This document shows positions 33,720 through 45,744 of a stretch of DNA of 64,000 nt, in pieces. The stretch's first letter is position 1, and each line of letters starts with the position of its first letter. Both the position numbers and the translations under genes were made by a program. Below the pieces are notes generated by a model, which made no database searches, was not told the origin of the DNA, and worked only from the letters and a program-made list of their open reading frames with translations. Source of the DNA: Aplectana chamaeleonis. Lineage: Eukaryota; Nematoda; Chromadorea; Rhabditida; Cosmocercidae. The stretch covers positions 124,001 through 188,000 of the forward strand of contig JAPDOI010000966.1 in the NCBI GenBank assembly GCA_029168955.1, given 5' to 3'.

Positions 33720-34194
33720 TTACCGGGCCTTTGCGGAGCGTGGGCAGAGACAGCGAGAGAATGTGGATGAGAAGAAGGCACACGCGCGCACACACACAAG
33801 GAATACTCAAAAATTTATCCCCAGAATAGAGGGTACTTTGTGTTTATTGACGTTTCGGGAGAGACGACTACTCTGCCTGTAGTATTTTTGCGTTTTATTT
33901 AAAAAAAACACGGAATGCGAGAATTTTTAAGTGCCTTCATCAGAAATCTGCTCGAAATTGTATATTCAGAATCTGAAGAACACCTTGACGACTACTTTTG
34001 CTGCGTTATATCCATTGAGAGCAAATCTACCATCGATTCTATTCCAAGATCTCCCACAAATTAATTTTAGACTGTTGCGAAAGTTTCAGCTTATGGGAGA
34101 TATTTTCAGACGAAATACATACATACGTAAACAGAGCCTATCAGGGCTTCAACCCTTCACTTCGTAGACGGACAACGTAGAGTTCACGTAATAA
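33720..34194. other. No recognisable feature
   Basis: A short (CA)n-like stretch near 33785 is the only simple repeat. Confidence 0.4.
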
Positions 34195-34317
34195 ATTTAG
34201 TCTGACGAATGGACGGGGCTGCGACGGTAGATCGTCGCTCGCGAATTAAAACCCCGTTGGCCAGTGATGCCGCCAACACCGCGCGATCAACCGCCTGGTC
34301 CATGAGTCAGACTAAAT
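34195..34317. mobile_element. Short TIR element (123 bp)
   Basis: The ends ATTTAGTCTGACGAATGGA and its near-complement match at 17 of 19 bases. The interior is GC-rich and non-coding. Confidence 0.55.
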
Positions 34318-34319
34318 CG

Positions 34320-35418
34320 CATACGGAAACCACATGTCCCCTCTACAAAATTCAAATTTTCATGATTCTGAACAAAGATTTAGAATTTCCGAGAAATTCT
34401 CGACAAACTAATACCTAACATCCCTCCCATACCCTCGAAATCAACAGAATAGCCCAAAATCTGTTTTCTCATTGTCCAAAATAATTGTCCGGAACCGCAC
34501 CGTTGGCCGAAACGGGACAACGCAGGTTTTTTGAGGAAACCCTGCGGTCCCAGACTTTCTATTTTCATTATTGACCTGCCATCTACAAACTACGGTAAGA
34601 TCCTCTGGATACTTTGAGGGCAATATTCCAAATTGCACTGCTACGAGTCGTCAAAAAATACCACGCTCCAAGACCAAACCGAGCTACGTCGGCTTAGTTT
34701 TGGAGCGCGGAAACAGCAGAAACTTTAGAAAGAGCCAGTCAAAACTACACTCCCCGAGGCTCATCAGTAGGGTAGGGAAAGCAGTAAATATTCAATAAAA
34801 AATTTAAGTTGGAAAAATTTTTCACTGCAAAAACTAAAAAAAATTTCGTCACCTGGGGGATGTAAAAGTTTTGAAGATTTCCAAAATATTTGATCTTCAA
34901 GTGGGGGGAGTAGCTTTTAAGAGTTCCTGAACAACAGTTAGCCTGACCCTGGGTCCACGTGACCATACCTAATGTTTAGAAGGCTAGTGTATCAAGTGAG
35001 TAGAAGCTAACAGAAAATGGGCTCTATCCTAAACGGGGGGGGGCACTCAAGTTAAAGTCAGATTTGAAATGAACCACCAATCTATACCGCTGTGCAAGTA
35101 GGTTAGTATTGAAGACTGACTGTGAGGTCTATGAAGAGAATCCTATGGAGTTGGAGAAGAGAAGGAGCTGAATGTCCAACGAAGGAAGCTGAAGAATTGG
35201 AACAATGAGATAAGGAGTTTAGAGAGGTACGTAAAAACATAGGGACGGGAAGACGAAATCCTCAATGAATCAATTGCAGTATAGTGAAGGGATGCGCCAG
35301 CCACATCTATCTCACAATAAAAGTAGTATTCAAGAAAAAAGTTGAGTATAATGGCGAGTATAAAAATTATGATGCAGAGCGATCAATTCGTGGAAAAAGC
35401 TGAGAAAAATGGGAGTGA
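34320..35418. other. No recognisable feature
   Basis: No gene or repeat recognised over about 1.1 kb. Confidence 0.4.
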
Positions 35419-35419
35419 G

Positions 35420-35592
35420 CGGCAAATACGGGGAGCGGAGTACAGGGCGGGGTCAACTTCCTACTCGTAAATAGCGGCATTGTGGGTCGTTTTTGACTCT
35501 TCAAAATGCGAGGCGCTGTGTTCTGAGCCACGTCATCTCTATTTCCGTAGTTATCTCAAATCCACGTTTACGAGCGTGTATGCTGCCTTTAG
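35420..35592 (-). mobile_element. Solo half of TTAA fold-back family E
   Basis: It matches the right arm of 9489-9904 (TACAGGGCGGGG... TTTACGAGCGTG...GCTGCCTTTA). The complementary arm is absent. Confidence 0.75.
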
Positions 35593-35649
35593 AGACTCAA
35601 GGCTGTAGATGAGCCACTCTTGTACAAGATAGTTTTTGTCAAACAAAGC

Positions 35650-36166
35650 AGGCACAGTACACCCTCAGACATGAATTTTCAGATTTGCATTTGAATGTGT
35701 AGTGTAGACATCTCCAATATAACACGTGCCAAGTGCGAGATCTCAATTCTTCCGAAATAACCGAGATATAAGCGACCACCACAGGCCCGGACCCCCTTCG
35801 CTCACCACCATCACAGGCCCGGCCCCTACCAGATTACCGAACTCGATAGCGACCAGATGGATGGATGAATTTTCGACCGCGTCGCGTTCTTCAGTCCATT
35901 GTCGGACTGTCTCCTTATCCTGGCTTTCTGCATTCTGCGCAACGATGACGGATGAAGAGAAATACAGGCCTGAGACAACTCTGTCCACTCAATTTCTTCA
36001 TCCCTCAAAGATATAGGCATTTTTAAGGAGCCATAACTCTGTTCATAAGGGGTCTTGGACAATTTCAAAGATACCTATTGTGATCCGCTCGCTGCGTGTG
36101 ACCGTCTTTCAAGAGAAGCATAAAATCTTGAGGAATAATTTTTCTTTGGGGTGTCCGTGCCTTTAA
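35650..36166 (+). mobile_element. TTAA element, family B, copy B2
   Basis: It starts GGCACAGTACACCCTCAGAC and ends GGGTGTCCGTGCCT-TTAA, sharing the last TTAA with B3. Confidence 0.8.
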
Positions 36167-36630
36167 AGGCCCAGTACACCTCAGATATGGATTTCGGGAG
36201 ATTTTGTAGTCCGTAGAAGACCCTCCCGAATAACATCACGTGCCAAATACGAGATCTCACCCTCCAATTAAGGAGATAGGGGCGACCACCACAGGCCCGA
36301 CCCCTTCACTAATTACTCACAGGCCCACCCTTCCGGATTTTCGACCCGATATCGACTGATGGATGGATGAATTCCAACAAGTCTCGCTCTCCGTCCATTG
36401 CCGGACTGTCTCCTTATCCTGGCTCGCTCTCGCGCAACGGTTGCGATTGAAGAAATACACAGGCATGAGACAACTCTGTCCACCAATTCAGCCTCAAATA
36501 TAGGCATTTTTGGGGGAGCCACATCTTGTTCATAGGGTTCAGTTCATCCCGAGATACTGTGATTGGCGTGTGACTCTCTCCAAGCTACATAAAATCTAAA
36601 AATTAATTTGGGTGTCCTGTGCTCTTTTAA
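36163..36630 (+). mobile_element. TTAA element, family B, copy B3
   Basis: TTAA-AGGCCCAGTACACCTCAG to GGGTGTCCTGTGCTCTTTTAA. The same interior order as B1 and B2. Confidence 0.8.
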
Positions 36631-36736
36631 CGAGGGAAAAAATGCTGAGGTATGTAATGGAGGTGCTCTTCTTACATTTTCTAGTACTTCAAAAGGGATC
36701 ATCCAACAGCCGACGAACGCAGGCTGCAGACATCCT

Positions 36737-37227
36737 TTAAAGGCACATGGTCCAACCTCAGAGGTAATTTTTGATATTATGGTCCGGTCGCCGCCTATAG
36801 CAACCCTGCCAAGCGCAAAATCCTTCAATTCGCTCGAAGAAGCGAGAAAAGGCTAGGAAAAAAAGTCGGCCACGCTCCCTTGAAAGAAAATGGGTAACGC
36901 CCACCGCCAGGTTTCCGGACCCTTCAATAGGGGAAGAGACGCGTGAATGATTTTATTCAAGACCTATGTTCTTCGAATTGTTTTCGCGCCGGTTTTATAT
37001 TGTGGCCTGCTACAGAACGATGGCGGCGGATAACGAGAAAGAACAGACTCAAGACAACTCGTTCGAGAACTTCTAGCAGTTCAAAATTGAAATTTTTGAA
37101 GAGCCGTAACTCCGTTTGTAGTGAGTTCCGATCGGTTCTGGAGACACCATTGTGATCACCGTGAAATTGTCTTTAAGATAGGTAGAAAAACGGAAAATCG
37201 ATTCTGAGGTTGGACTGTGCCTTTGAG
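36737..37227 (-). mobile_element. TTAA element, family C, copy C2
   Basis: TTAA-AGGCACATGGTCCAACCTC to GAGGTTGGACTGTGCCTTTGA. Orientation is opposite to C1, with both ends aligned to it. Confidence 0.8.
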
Positions 37228-37489
37228 GGCAAATGCTCTGACAGATCATAAGAGATCCACCACTGCAGTTCCGACGGCGGAACTGGACACTAATTCCGAT
37301 TTCTTGTGTACGGTATGATATTCTGAGGAGGAGTTGAATCTTGATGGGCGTAACAGTCGGAATTTCTACTGAATGAATTTGTGGGAAATATCCTACTCCT
37401 GTCAGGCATTCGGCCCGTGAAAGATGCCGTACACCTTTCGTTCTGCATCTGCCGGATATATTCTGTCAAGTACACGAGAATGCATGTAA

Positions 37490-37900
37490 GCGCCACCATC
37501 ATAGTCGGCTTTGAGTTCAATCGAACGAAAATTGAAAAAAATTCCGTTCGGAGAAAAAATTTCGAACGAACGAATTTTGAAAACCTTCGTAATTTCGGGA
37601 GGTTGAACAAACGAAATTCGAAACTAATCGACATTTCAATTTTTTTCGAAATTTCGTAGTTTTTTCGAAAATTGTCCCAAAGTATTCCGAACCAACGAAT
37701 TTCGGAAAAATTTCGAAAAAATCGGATTTCCGAACGAACGAAATGGAAAAATCGGATTTCGAACGAACGAAATTTGAAAATTTCCTGTTTTGACGAAACC
37801 TTGAACGAACGAAATTTGAAACAATTCTTCGTTCGACGAAATTTCGAAATCGAACGGAAAATTTCCCCAAAAATCTTTCTGGAAAATTTTTTTCTGAAAA
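37490..37900. repeat. Degenerate GAACGAACGAAATTT repeat tract
   Basis: Words such as CGAACGAACGAAATTTGAAA recur in both orientations at 25-45-bp intervals. The arrangement resembles the subterminal repeats of the hAT relic, but I found no matching ends. Confidence 0.5.
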
Positions 37901-38266
37901 TTTCGTTCTGTGTACAACCATAATATATAGATGGAAATATGCGGTGCTAATGGATATGTGGTAGAACATAAAAGACGAAGGGATTTGGTTCTGAACAATG
38001 ATAGGGGAGAATTCTCAAAAATGAAGAACGCAAATGTAAAACAATGAAGAGAACTGCTGATGACAAGAAATGAACGAGAATTGGGTCTACAAATCGTTCT
38101 ACGTGTCCTCGGAGCAGTCGTTCGCAGACACACATACGGCTATCGTCTAATGAAATTAACTGGCCCCAATGGGTCTGCGCTACCAATTAGTTGCTAAGAT
38201 TTCGTGCACAGCTGAAGAAAAAGAGCCTTTTCGTACCATTATATTAGCTTATTATGGCATAACTAC

Positions 38267-39337
38267 TTAAAGGCAGTGTTCACGATGATATTTCGTTTCC
38301 GAGTTTTGCACTCAAACAAATGCGCTGGCCATCGAAAGTGCGCAATTAACAGAATTACGAACAAATGGCAAGAAGATCGCACTAAAACGTCGTATTTCAG
38401 TGACACTATTTCTCGAGGCCTGAAACCTAGTTGTCTGATTTTCTGAACATGATAGTCAGCGGTGGTTGTCCCCTGTGAAAAAGAAATGCATGGCTAATCA
38501 AAAAAATAAGAATATTTTAGGCAAAACAGTATTATTTTAGGGTAGGGCCTGGAAAGAATGTACGAAGAACAGAGAGTAGAGAATTGCAAAAGACGATTCC
38601 AACAAACGATTTCATTGTCACAACGAACAGTTCCTGTGAGACTTAGGGCATCGTTCGCGCTGGAAACCACTTTCGATTTTTCTGGCTCAATTTCATGAAT
38701 GAGCCCGATAGACCGGGACCATGTCAACGGTAGACTTGGCGCATCAAAACGTAGGGTTATGGAGGTTGGGAAGGGGTTAAAGATGAGGATCCGCCACCAC
38801 CTCATCACCCATCTAGCACAAGGAACCAAAGCGCCATGTCAGGCCATGAGATACTGTATTGCTAACTCTTGTTTCGGAGAGTCTTATCATCCAAACTTAT
38901 GCACAGTGAAAGCTTTTCGTTTCCTAAGTGATTTTGGTAGAAGAAAGGCGAAAGAAATCTCCTCACCCAGAAAGTTTAAAGCGTTAAACCATCTTCAGAC
39001 GTTCAGAAAAACTTCGGACAACACGTCATCTGGTCACACCGAATTCTGACGGTGGGGGCTAGGAAAACATTTTTTCTAAAGGTTTTCAAACGCGTTTATC
39101 TTTAGAGAGCTAGAGTTTTTCAAAGTTTCTTTGCTATTATCGCTCTCACCTCAAGAGCTTGGTCACCCAATACCATAGAAGTACGATGCTTTCAAGATGG
39201 CGGTGAGAATTGAGGGCTTCGGTGCCCTCCCGGTGCTTTTTTCTCAATTTCTTCGTCATTTCAGTTCTATCTGGCGGCCTAACGATCGAATACCAATTAA
39301 TCTAAAAATCGAAGATTGTCGTGAAGACTCAGTTTAA
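38267..39337 (+). mobile_element. TTAA element, family D, long copy D2
   Basis: TTAA-AGGCAGTGTTCACGATGA at the left and AAAATCGAAGATTGTCGTG-AGACTCAG-TTTAA at the right match both ends of D1. The interior of about 0.9 kb has no recognised coding region and could hold a separate insertion. Confidence 0.55.
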
Positions 39338-39749
39338 ATGAATTGAGATAGTTCTCGGCTTTCTTGTTATCCCCTCCTTCAACATTCGCAACAAATTTTT
39401 GTGGAGCATATTGGTTTGAAATCACTGTAAACTAATGTTAATTACACAGATCCTCGTTTACGAAGTGAAATTTATTTCCGTTCATCGCGTGCATCTGCGT
39501 GCGTATGCTGCGTTTCCTCTCTTCCATGGCTCCGTACAAGCGCCTAAAGGGTCAGAGAGAAATTTGGCCTGAAACAGAGGATACATCTCCTCTTTGATCC
39601 GGAGCAAAGTTGGACGTCGTTCCATAGTGTGGGTGTCTGGAACGAGTGTAGAGTCAGTGAGAGAATGTGGGGAGAGAGGAGAAGCAGAAGAATCGTCTGC
39701 GCTCACACGCACGCGGTGGGGCACGCCGAGTAAATTCCACTCCGAAGTA

Positions 39750-41348
39750 CAGGGTGATTTTTTAAATATGGTGACAAAGCTTTTGATCTTACCGCGCCTA
39801 CATAAGCACGTCCATCCCATCATCACTTTGTGTAGTTGGTTCACCTCAATGAACCTCTCTATCAAAATGCAACATAGTTCCGTAGCGAAAGTAAAAATGC
39901 TTTTTGAACGAATGGTGTGCTGAAAGCCTGGAAGGTCCCCTTGCTTTACAGTCGAACTCGTCGATGCGTCGGCTTCGGTAATTGTTGCTCGTTTTCGCAT
40001 GTGACAATGGAAAACTGATCCAGAATAGGGGTCATCACGGAACTACTCCGAAACGTATCACGGATGAAGTCCTTGAAACCAGCTATAAAAGAACGCGAGG
40101 GCATGTTGTCCGAAATACAATTTTGGACAAAGATGGTGATCATAATGGCTGCATTTCGCCTTACTTTTTCATTCATTTCAGACATCATCAAGACGTCATA
40201 CTCGGAGCATTATGTGTCCATACAGATTTTCTATCGGGATCTTGTGCACATTCTTTAATTAACCCTTCTCACAAATCGATAAAATATATCGATTATGGAT
40301 TTTCTTGAAAATCACAAGAAAAGTACAGCATTCGAAGAAGAATCTTCAACCGCTTTTAATCACAAAGTTCGCCTCCCAGGATTTCTCAAGAGAAGCAGAA
40401 AATAACGAAAATGTAGGTATTCGTGAACTTGACAGAGCCCACGTGCAAAATTCGACAATCCTTGCTCTCGTGTTTTTTGGAAGAGGGTCCGGAGGACCTC
40501 AGCAACAAGACGAGATTCTCAAGTAGACACCTCCTCTGCTTAAATGGGCACAGTACACCTCAGATATGAATTTTGAGTTTTCATGTATTTGTGTAGAAGA
40601 CCCCTCCTGTATAACACGTGCCAAAATGCAAGATCCGAATTTCCTCCAAATAAGCGAGATATAAGCGACCACCACAGGCCCGACCCCCCTTCGCTCACCA
40701 CCACAGGCCCGGACCCTAACAGACTTTTCGGAACTCGATAGCGGTTTCTGATGGATGGAACATCGACTTCAACAAGTCTCAAACTGTCGTTCTTCAGTCC
40801 ACTACCGGGCTGCTCTCTTTATCCTGGCTCGCCTCGCTCAACGATTGCGAAATGAAGAGAAATACGGGTCTGAGACAACTCAGTCCACCTTCCTAATTTA
40901 CCCTTGACCTCAAAATCTAGGCATCTTTGAAGAGCCAGTAACTCTTTCTCAAAGGGAGTCTAAGACGATTTAAGAGGGGTACCACTGTGATCATCGTGTG
41001 ACTCTCTCCAAGATAAGCATAAAGATTAACAATTAATTTTGGGTGTCCCTTGTGCCTTTAAAGTAATCGCATTTGAGCAGTTCTCCACGCATCCATGACG
41101 GAAGTAGGGAGACTCGTCGAAGGCGATTCCGTAGCACTTTATTTCGTTAAGCCTCCGGGACCCTCAGACTTCTGTCCACGACTTATTTCAAAAATGATCT
41201 TACGCACAAAATTTTAGTACCTCTCTCGAGAGATCCAGAGAGAGAAAGATGTACAGGAAAGAACAGACCATGAAAGGCGATTGAACACGCACATATGCTG
41301 ACGGGATGAAGTTAGAAACTTTGTCACCATATATAAAGAATCACCCTG
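39750..41348. mobile_element. Tc1/mariner-like shell containing a TTAA element
   Basis: 33-bp terminal inverted repeats, 39750-39782 (CAGGGTGATTTTTTAAATAT..., then GGTGACAAAG) and 41316-41348, match at about 90%. TA precedes the left end. CAGGGTG-type tips are usual for Tc1/mariner relatives. I cannot read a transposase in it. Family B copy B4 occupies 40540-41062, leaving about 1.08 kb of host element. Confidence 0.6.
40540..41062 (+). mobile_element. TTAA element, family B, copy B4
   Basis: TTAA-ATGGGCACAGTACACCTCAG to GGGTGTCCCTTGTGCCT-TTAA. It is nested in the mariner-like shell. Confidence 0.8.
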
Positions 41349-41480
41349 GAGAGGGCAGTACCACTTTAATCTCCCTGGCAGCAGCATTCATATGTGTGCG
41401 TGCGTCAGAAGTTAAGCCGCAAAACGTGCTCCGCATTATTGACGCAGTAGCGCGTGTGTCTCGTCCTTCATCGTGCTGGA

Positions 41481-41593
41481 GCAGAGTGGCATCATGGCGC
41501 GTGCAGTGATCGCTCTGCTGCCGCATTGATCGATCGCGGCGATCTCATCTAATGCGGCAGCCTATCACGTGTCGCGCCGCGATGCCACTCTGC
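41481..41593. repeat. Palindrome with about 45-bp arms
   Basis: 41481-41527 pairs with 41551-41593 (GCAGAGTGGCATC... CTGCCGCATT) with some gaps. The loop is 23 bp. Confidence 0.7.
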
Positions 41594-41599
41594 TTGTTT

Positions 41600-43010
41600 G
41601 TTTTTTTCTCTTGCACATGTTTCCTAGTTAACTGCCTGACTTTGATGTTTTAATGTATTGTTTTCTTTGTATCGTAGCCAACCTCATGAAGATAAGCCCA
41701 CAGCTATGGTCAACGGAACGCTTCGGCGGGGTTAAGGTGAACCAATCCAAGCCGCCGTAACCCGAAGTCGCCTCGCCCGCAATCTTGTACTCGCTGCCTC
41801 CCCGCTTCCCCTTCTCCACCGGATCGACGCACTTCCACCTCTGGTGTGGCGCTTTTTCGTTCCGCTACCCTGGTTTCCTAAGACTAGCTATTATTCCTAT
41901 TGAATTTGCTTTTCCATGATAGTAATTCAATTTGCGCTGTCATTGTCTCGATAGTAAGATAAACAATTATAACTCCTTAAGTGATGAGGCCGACCCTACA
42001 CAACCGAGGCCAGTTCTGTCAAATGATTAATGCCTTCTTCATTATTTTGTAGGTTTTACTGCTTCTTATAAGCTACGGTTCGCTCTATTTTCTCTATGCT
42101 AATAGATACTCTTCACAGCAACTGTGTTCATAATGCCCATTTTCATCACTTCATACCTACATATGGTGTAGGAAAGAGCCATGAAACTTAAAAGAGCTTT
42201 TCCTGTCGAATAGTTCACTGCGAAGCATGTTTGAAACAGTCGATCGCGAAAACGAAGAAGAATCCTCATCTACGGAGCTCCTTTGTTCTCTCCTCCTCTC
42301 CGTCTCCCTCCCTGACCAAGATGAATGCAAAAACAGGACCGCAACGGTAGGAGTCTACCAAAGGAATTCAGCGTCTTAGTGAATGGAGGGGATGCGGAGG
42401 TCGAATTTCATCTTTTTCATTGCATCCAAGTTGCCAACCGTCTACGGCTGAGTAGTTCAATTTTTTTTAGCTCCAATACAAAAATGCAAAGAAAGGTATG
42501 CCCAAACTTCGTCAATGGAAGATCTATTGCGCTCAATTGATTACAGGCTGACGATGACATTTTTACCCTGTCGTCGCCTTCGGAGAGATCAGCTGACGTA
42601 TTGAGGGGAATTCGATACCATAGATTTTCTTCTTCTTATCTACATATGCATGTTTACCGTTATTAGATCTGCACGATAACCTGCAAGTTCGTTAGTTTGC
42701 TAGAACGAGCAAGTTGGGCTCCTGGATAGAGCTGAAATCACAAGAAAAGTAAAAAAACGGGCGTTAAGAACAAGAAAAGCTGTACATTCATCCCTCCACC
42801 TAGCGGGTCATACTCTCAGAGGAACTTTTTGTTGGGACAATGGCATCTTTGTAAGCCATCGTCCTTCAGGATTCTTTACCTGTGGTGCTCCATTCTCTCT
42901 TTGGAACCCTAGCTACTACTGGTTAGCATATTATGTATATTCTGCCAGTTTCTCGACTCACCCCATTATTTACCGGTCGCACCTTCCATTGAGAGCTCAA
43001 GCTTTAGTTT
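41600..43010. other. No recognisable feature
   Basis: Short unmatched frames only. Confidence 0.4.
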
Positions 43011-43014
43011 CGTG

Positions 43015-43870
43015 CCGGACAACTACAATAATACCTGTGCTAAGGTTTGTAAAAACGGGAAGCATCTGGGCAAACTTGTCAAAGCAGTCTGATGTGCATG
43101 TAACTTTTTTAGAATGAAAATCCTTTTCGTAATTTCTGGAGAAACGCTATCATATTAACAGACTCAAATTACGACTTAATTATGTGGACTTGGGTGCCAA
43201 AATTCCCTAAAGTCGCTTTGTTGTTGAAGAATATAGTTTTGCAATCGTTTTCCCAACGTGCGATTTTAGATACTTTAAGAGCAGCATTGTGTACAAGTAT
43301 TGGAAGAGCTATGTATCTGTATGCTTTCTTCATAAATTAGGTGCGGATGAGAGAGACTCTCGAAGGGTTATGTTGGTTGAATTTTTCGAAATCCATCATT
43401 CAAGAGCAGTCGAGAGTTATCCCAGCAAACTCCGACGTTTCAGGCAGTTCTCAAGCAGTGTCTAGTAATGAAGGATTTCGAAAACTCAACCCAACACAAA
43501 CCCTGAGATTCTCTCAAACCTGCACCTGATTTATGAAGAAAGTATACAGATTGCTCTTTTCCATTACTTGCACACATGCTGCATGCATGTTTTCACGCAC
43601 TTTCTGCCGCGCGCGACGTTTTCAGAAAAACGATTGCAAGTACTATTTCTTCAAAAACAAAGCAATCTTAAGAAACTTCGGCCTACAAGTCACAATTTGA
43701 TCCTGTGAATTATGATAGCGTTTTCAGAACCAAAAAATTCTTCATTCAAAAAAGTTACAACATGCATCGGACACTTTTTTTTTGTCACAAGCTTTTTCAT
43801 AAATGCTCCCCATTTTTTCAAAAACTTAGCGCGGGTATTGTAGTTCACACAAGAAAATCTTATTCCAATT
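43015..43870. repeat. Long imperfect palindrome, about 0.86 kb
   Basis: The sequence folds on itself around about 43430-43445 with almost no loop. Matching blocks are GTAACTTTTTT near 43103 and 43750, ACGCTATCATA near 43144 and 43717, GCAATCG near 43241 and 43632, CTTTCTTCATAAAT near 43323 and 43531, and CGAAATCC near 43387 and 43476. Identity is roughly three quarters. No coding capacity. Confidence 0.8.
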
Positions 43871-43947
43871 AAAAATGAGGGGTTTATATGCGCGTTTCCG
43901 CAGTTCTTTCGTGATATTCAGTAACGTATGGAGGCTTATGCATTGTT

Positions 43948-44466
43948 TTAAAGGGCGCAGTGTTCACGATGAAAATCTGTTTTTTCTGTTTTACCGCCTA
44001 TCTTGAAAACGGCCGCATGCTGATTCCAATGATGTTTCTGAAATCGTACAAGTCCTTCTGGGAACGGAGGTATGGTCCCTTAAAAATTTAGCTTAAGGAA
44101 ACATGGTGGACGAGTTGTGCCGAGGCTTGTAACTTCCAGTCTTTATGAACAGCCGATCTATGCGAGCTGACCTGAGTAAAGTGGAGAAGCTGAGAATGAA
44201 AGGAAGAACAGGGGCTTATGATTGGAAAATCATCGCTCATCCCACGATCTCGGAGCATTCATTCTTTCACGTCATGGGCGTGTGTTGCGCTTTTGAGGTT
44301 TGGTCTTGCGCTCGAAATGGCAACTTCCAGGCTCTTGAGCCTTTTCCTGGCTCGTTTTCATGCGTTCTTTCGACGTCAACGTTACAGTGTGCCCCTCCAC
44401 TACCCGTATTCCTAGGGGTGGAAACTGAATCACAATATTCTGGCATCGTGTGAACACTGCCTTTAA
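43948..44466 (+). mobile_element. TTAA element, family A, copy A2
   Basis: TTAA-AGGGCGCAGTGTTCACGAT to ATCGTGTGAACACTGCCT-TTAA, 519 bp, collinear with A1. Confidence 0.85.
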
Positions 44467-44469
44467 GCC

Positions 44470-45740
44470 GAGATGCTCGGAAACGAATCTCATTTTGAAC
44501 ATCTGATTACCATTACTTCGTCAAGGTGATGTTTTGTGCAAGTTGCACCCTGCCGTCATTACGAGAGTCAGCTTCAAATGGCAGTGATTCCTTCGAGTGA
44601 GATAGAAATCACTTAGAAATGAAGATATCGCATAAATGCTGAAAGAAAAATGCATATACACATAAGCTGGGACAGACAGGAAAAAAATAGATTCGAAATT
44701 TGAACCAGTGGGTGCTACCCAATTTCAACTGAGAGAGGAAGACGAATTTTATGGGCAGACTTCCACAACCAAGATTGAGTCGTTGCAATCCTCGAAGGCT
44801 TGCCATAAAACGCAGCTAGAGCCAGAATGGTTGAATGGATGTACATGTATGCATTCGCTGGGCGCGGCAGCAACCCTCGGAGATATGCATTACTAAAGTA
44901 GAAAAACGCGCATTACATTTATCTCAGGACGGGAGGGGCGAATTTCTGTTCATTCATCCACAATGACTTCAACATATGTTTATAAAGACTTGGGAAAGGG
45001 TGGGTGAATAGAATCAGACTGGAATGAAACTACACGTATGCATAACACCTCTAGCGCAAACTTCTGGCACAAATGACAAGAAAAACCTAAAAGTGCATTA
45101 ATCTCGTTATTGTTATCGAATTAAACTCCTTCTCGACTCAGGAATAGTACGAGCATTTTCAGAGCCGTATCTCTGACGGCCAACAGCAAACAGCGCTCCA
45201 CAATCCTAGCCAAGAATGCTGAGAAAGTTCAAACCGAATTAGATTTCAGCCTTGCACACCAACCACCGGAAAAAATCCCAAAAATGGTTCTTAAGTAGGA
45301 GTCTCACAGAACTCACACAGAATTAGTAAGAAGATGGCAGAACCTGTCGCTCCCGGCAACCGAAACAGTTTAGCAACGCTGGCCAAGAGGCTCACCAAGC
45401 AGCCGAGGAGAGATTTTATTATGAACCTAGTGAGAAAGTGGAACTGCCGTTACACGTGACGCGTGACTAGAAATATAGTGCTATTCCCTGTGCCTTCATT
45501 AACGTTCATAAAGTGCAAATATTCGAGTGGAGAGGCTGCAAAAACTGACTTAAGCTCAAAAATTGCTTACAAAAAAACAACTTTGGGAACGCTTAGAGAG
45601 CTTCCTTCGGCTAGTTCTTTCACATCTTACTATTAGGGCCTTCTTCCGACCTGAAACACAAAGTGGCTGATAAGTTCGGGATTCTTCTCGTTGGCGTCTA
45701 AATGCTTTACTTTCTTTGATACCTTGATGTTCCGCTCATC
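44470..45740. other. No recognisable feature
   Basis: No gene or repeat recognised. Confidence 0.4.
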
Positions 45741-45744
45741 TACA

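Noticed and set aside
33739..39690. Repeat linking 33739-33770 and 39650-39690 (GAGAGAATGTGG)
   Set aside because: The match is too short and purine-rich to support homology.
39482..40000. 172-codon minus-strand frame
   Set aside because: It crosses the left terminal repeat of the mariner-like shell and matches no transposase motif that I can read.
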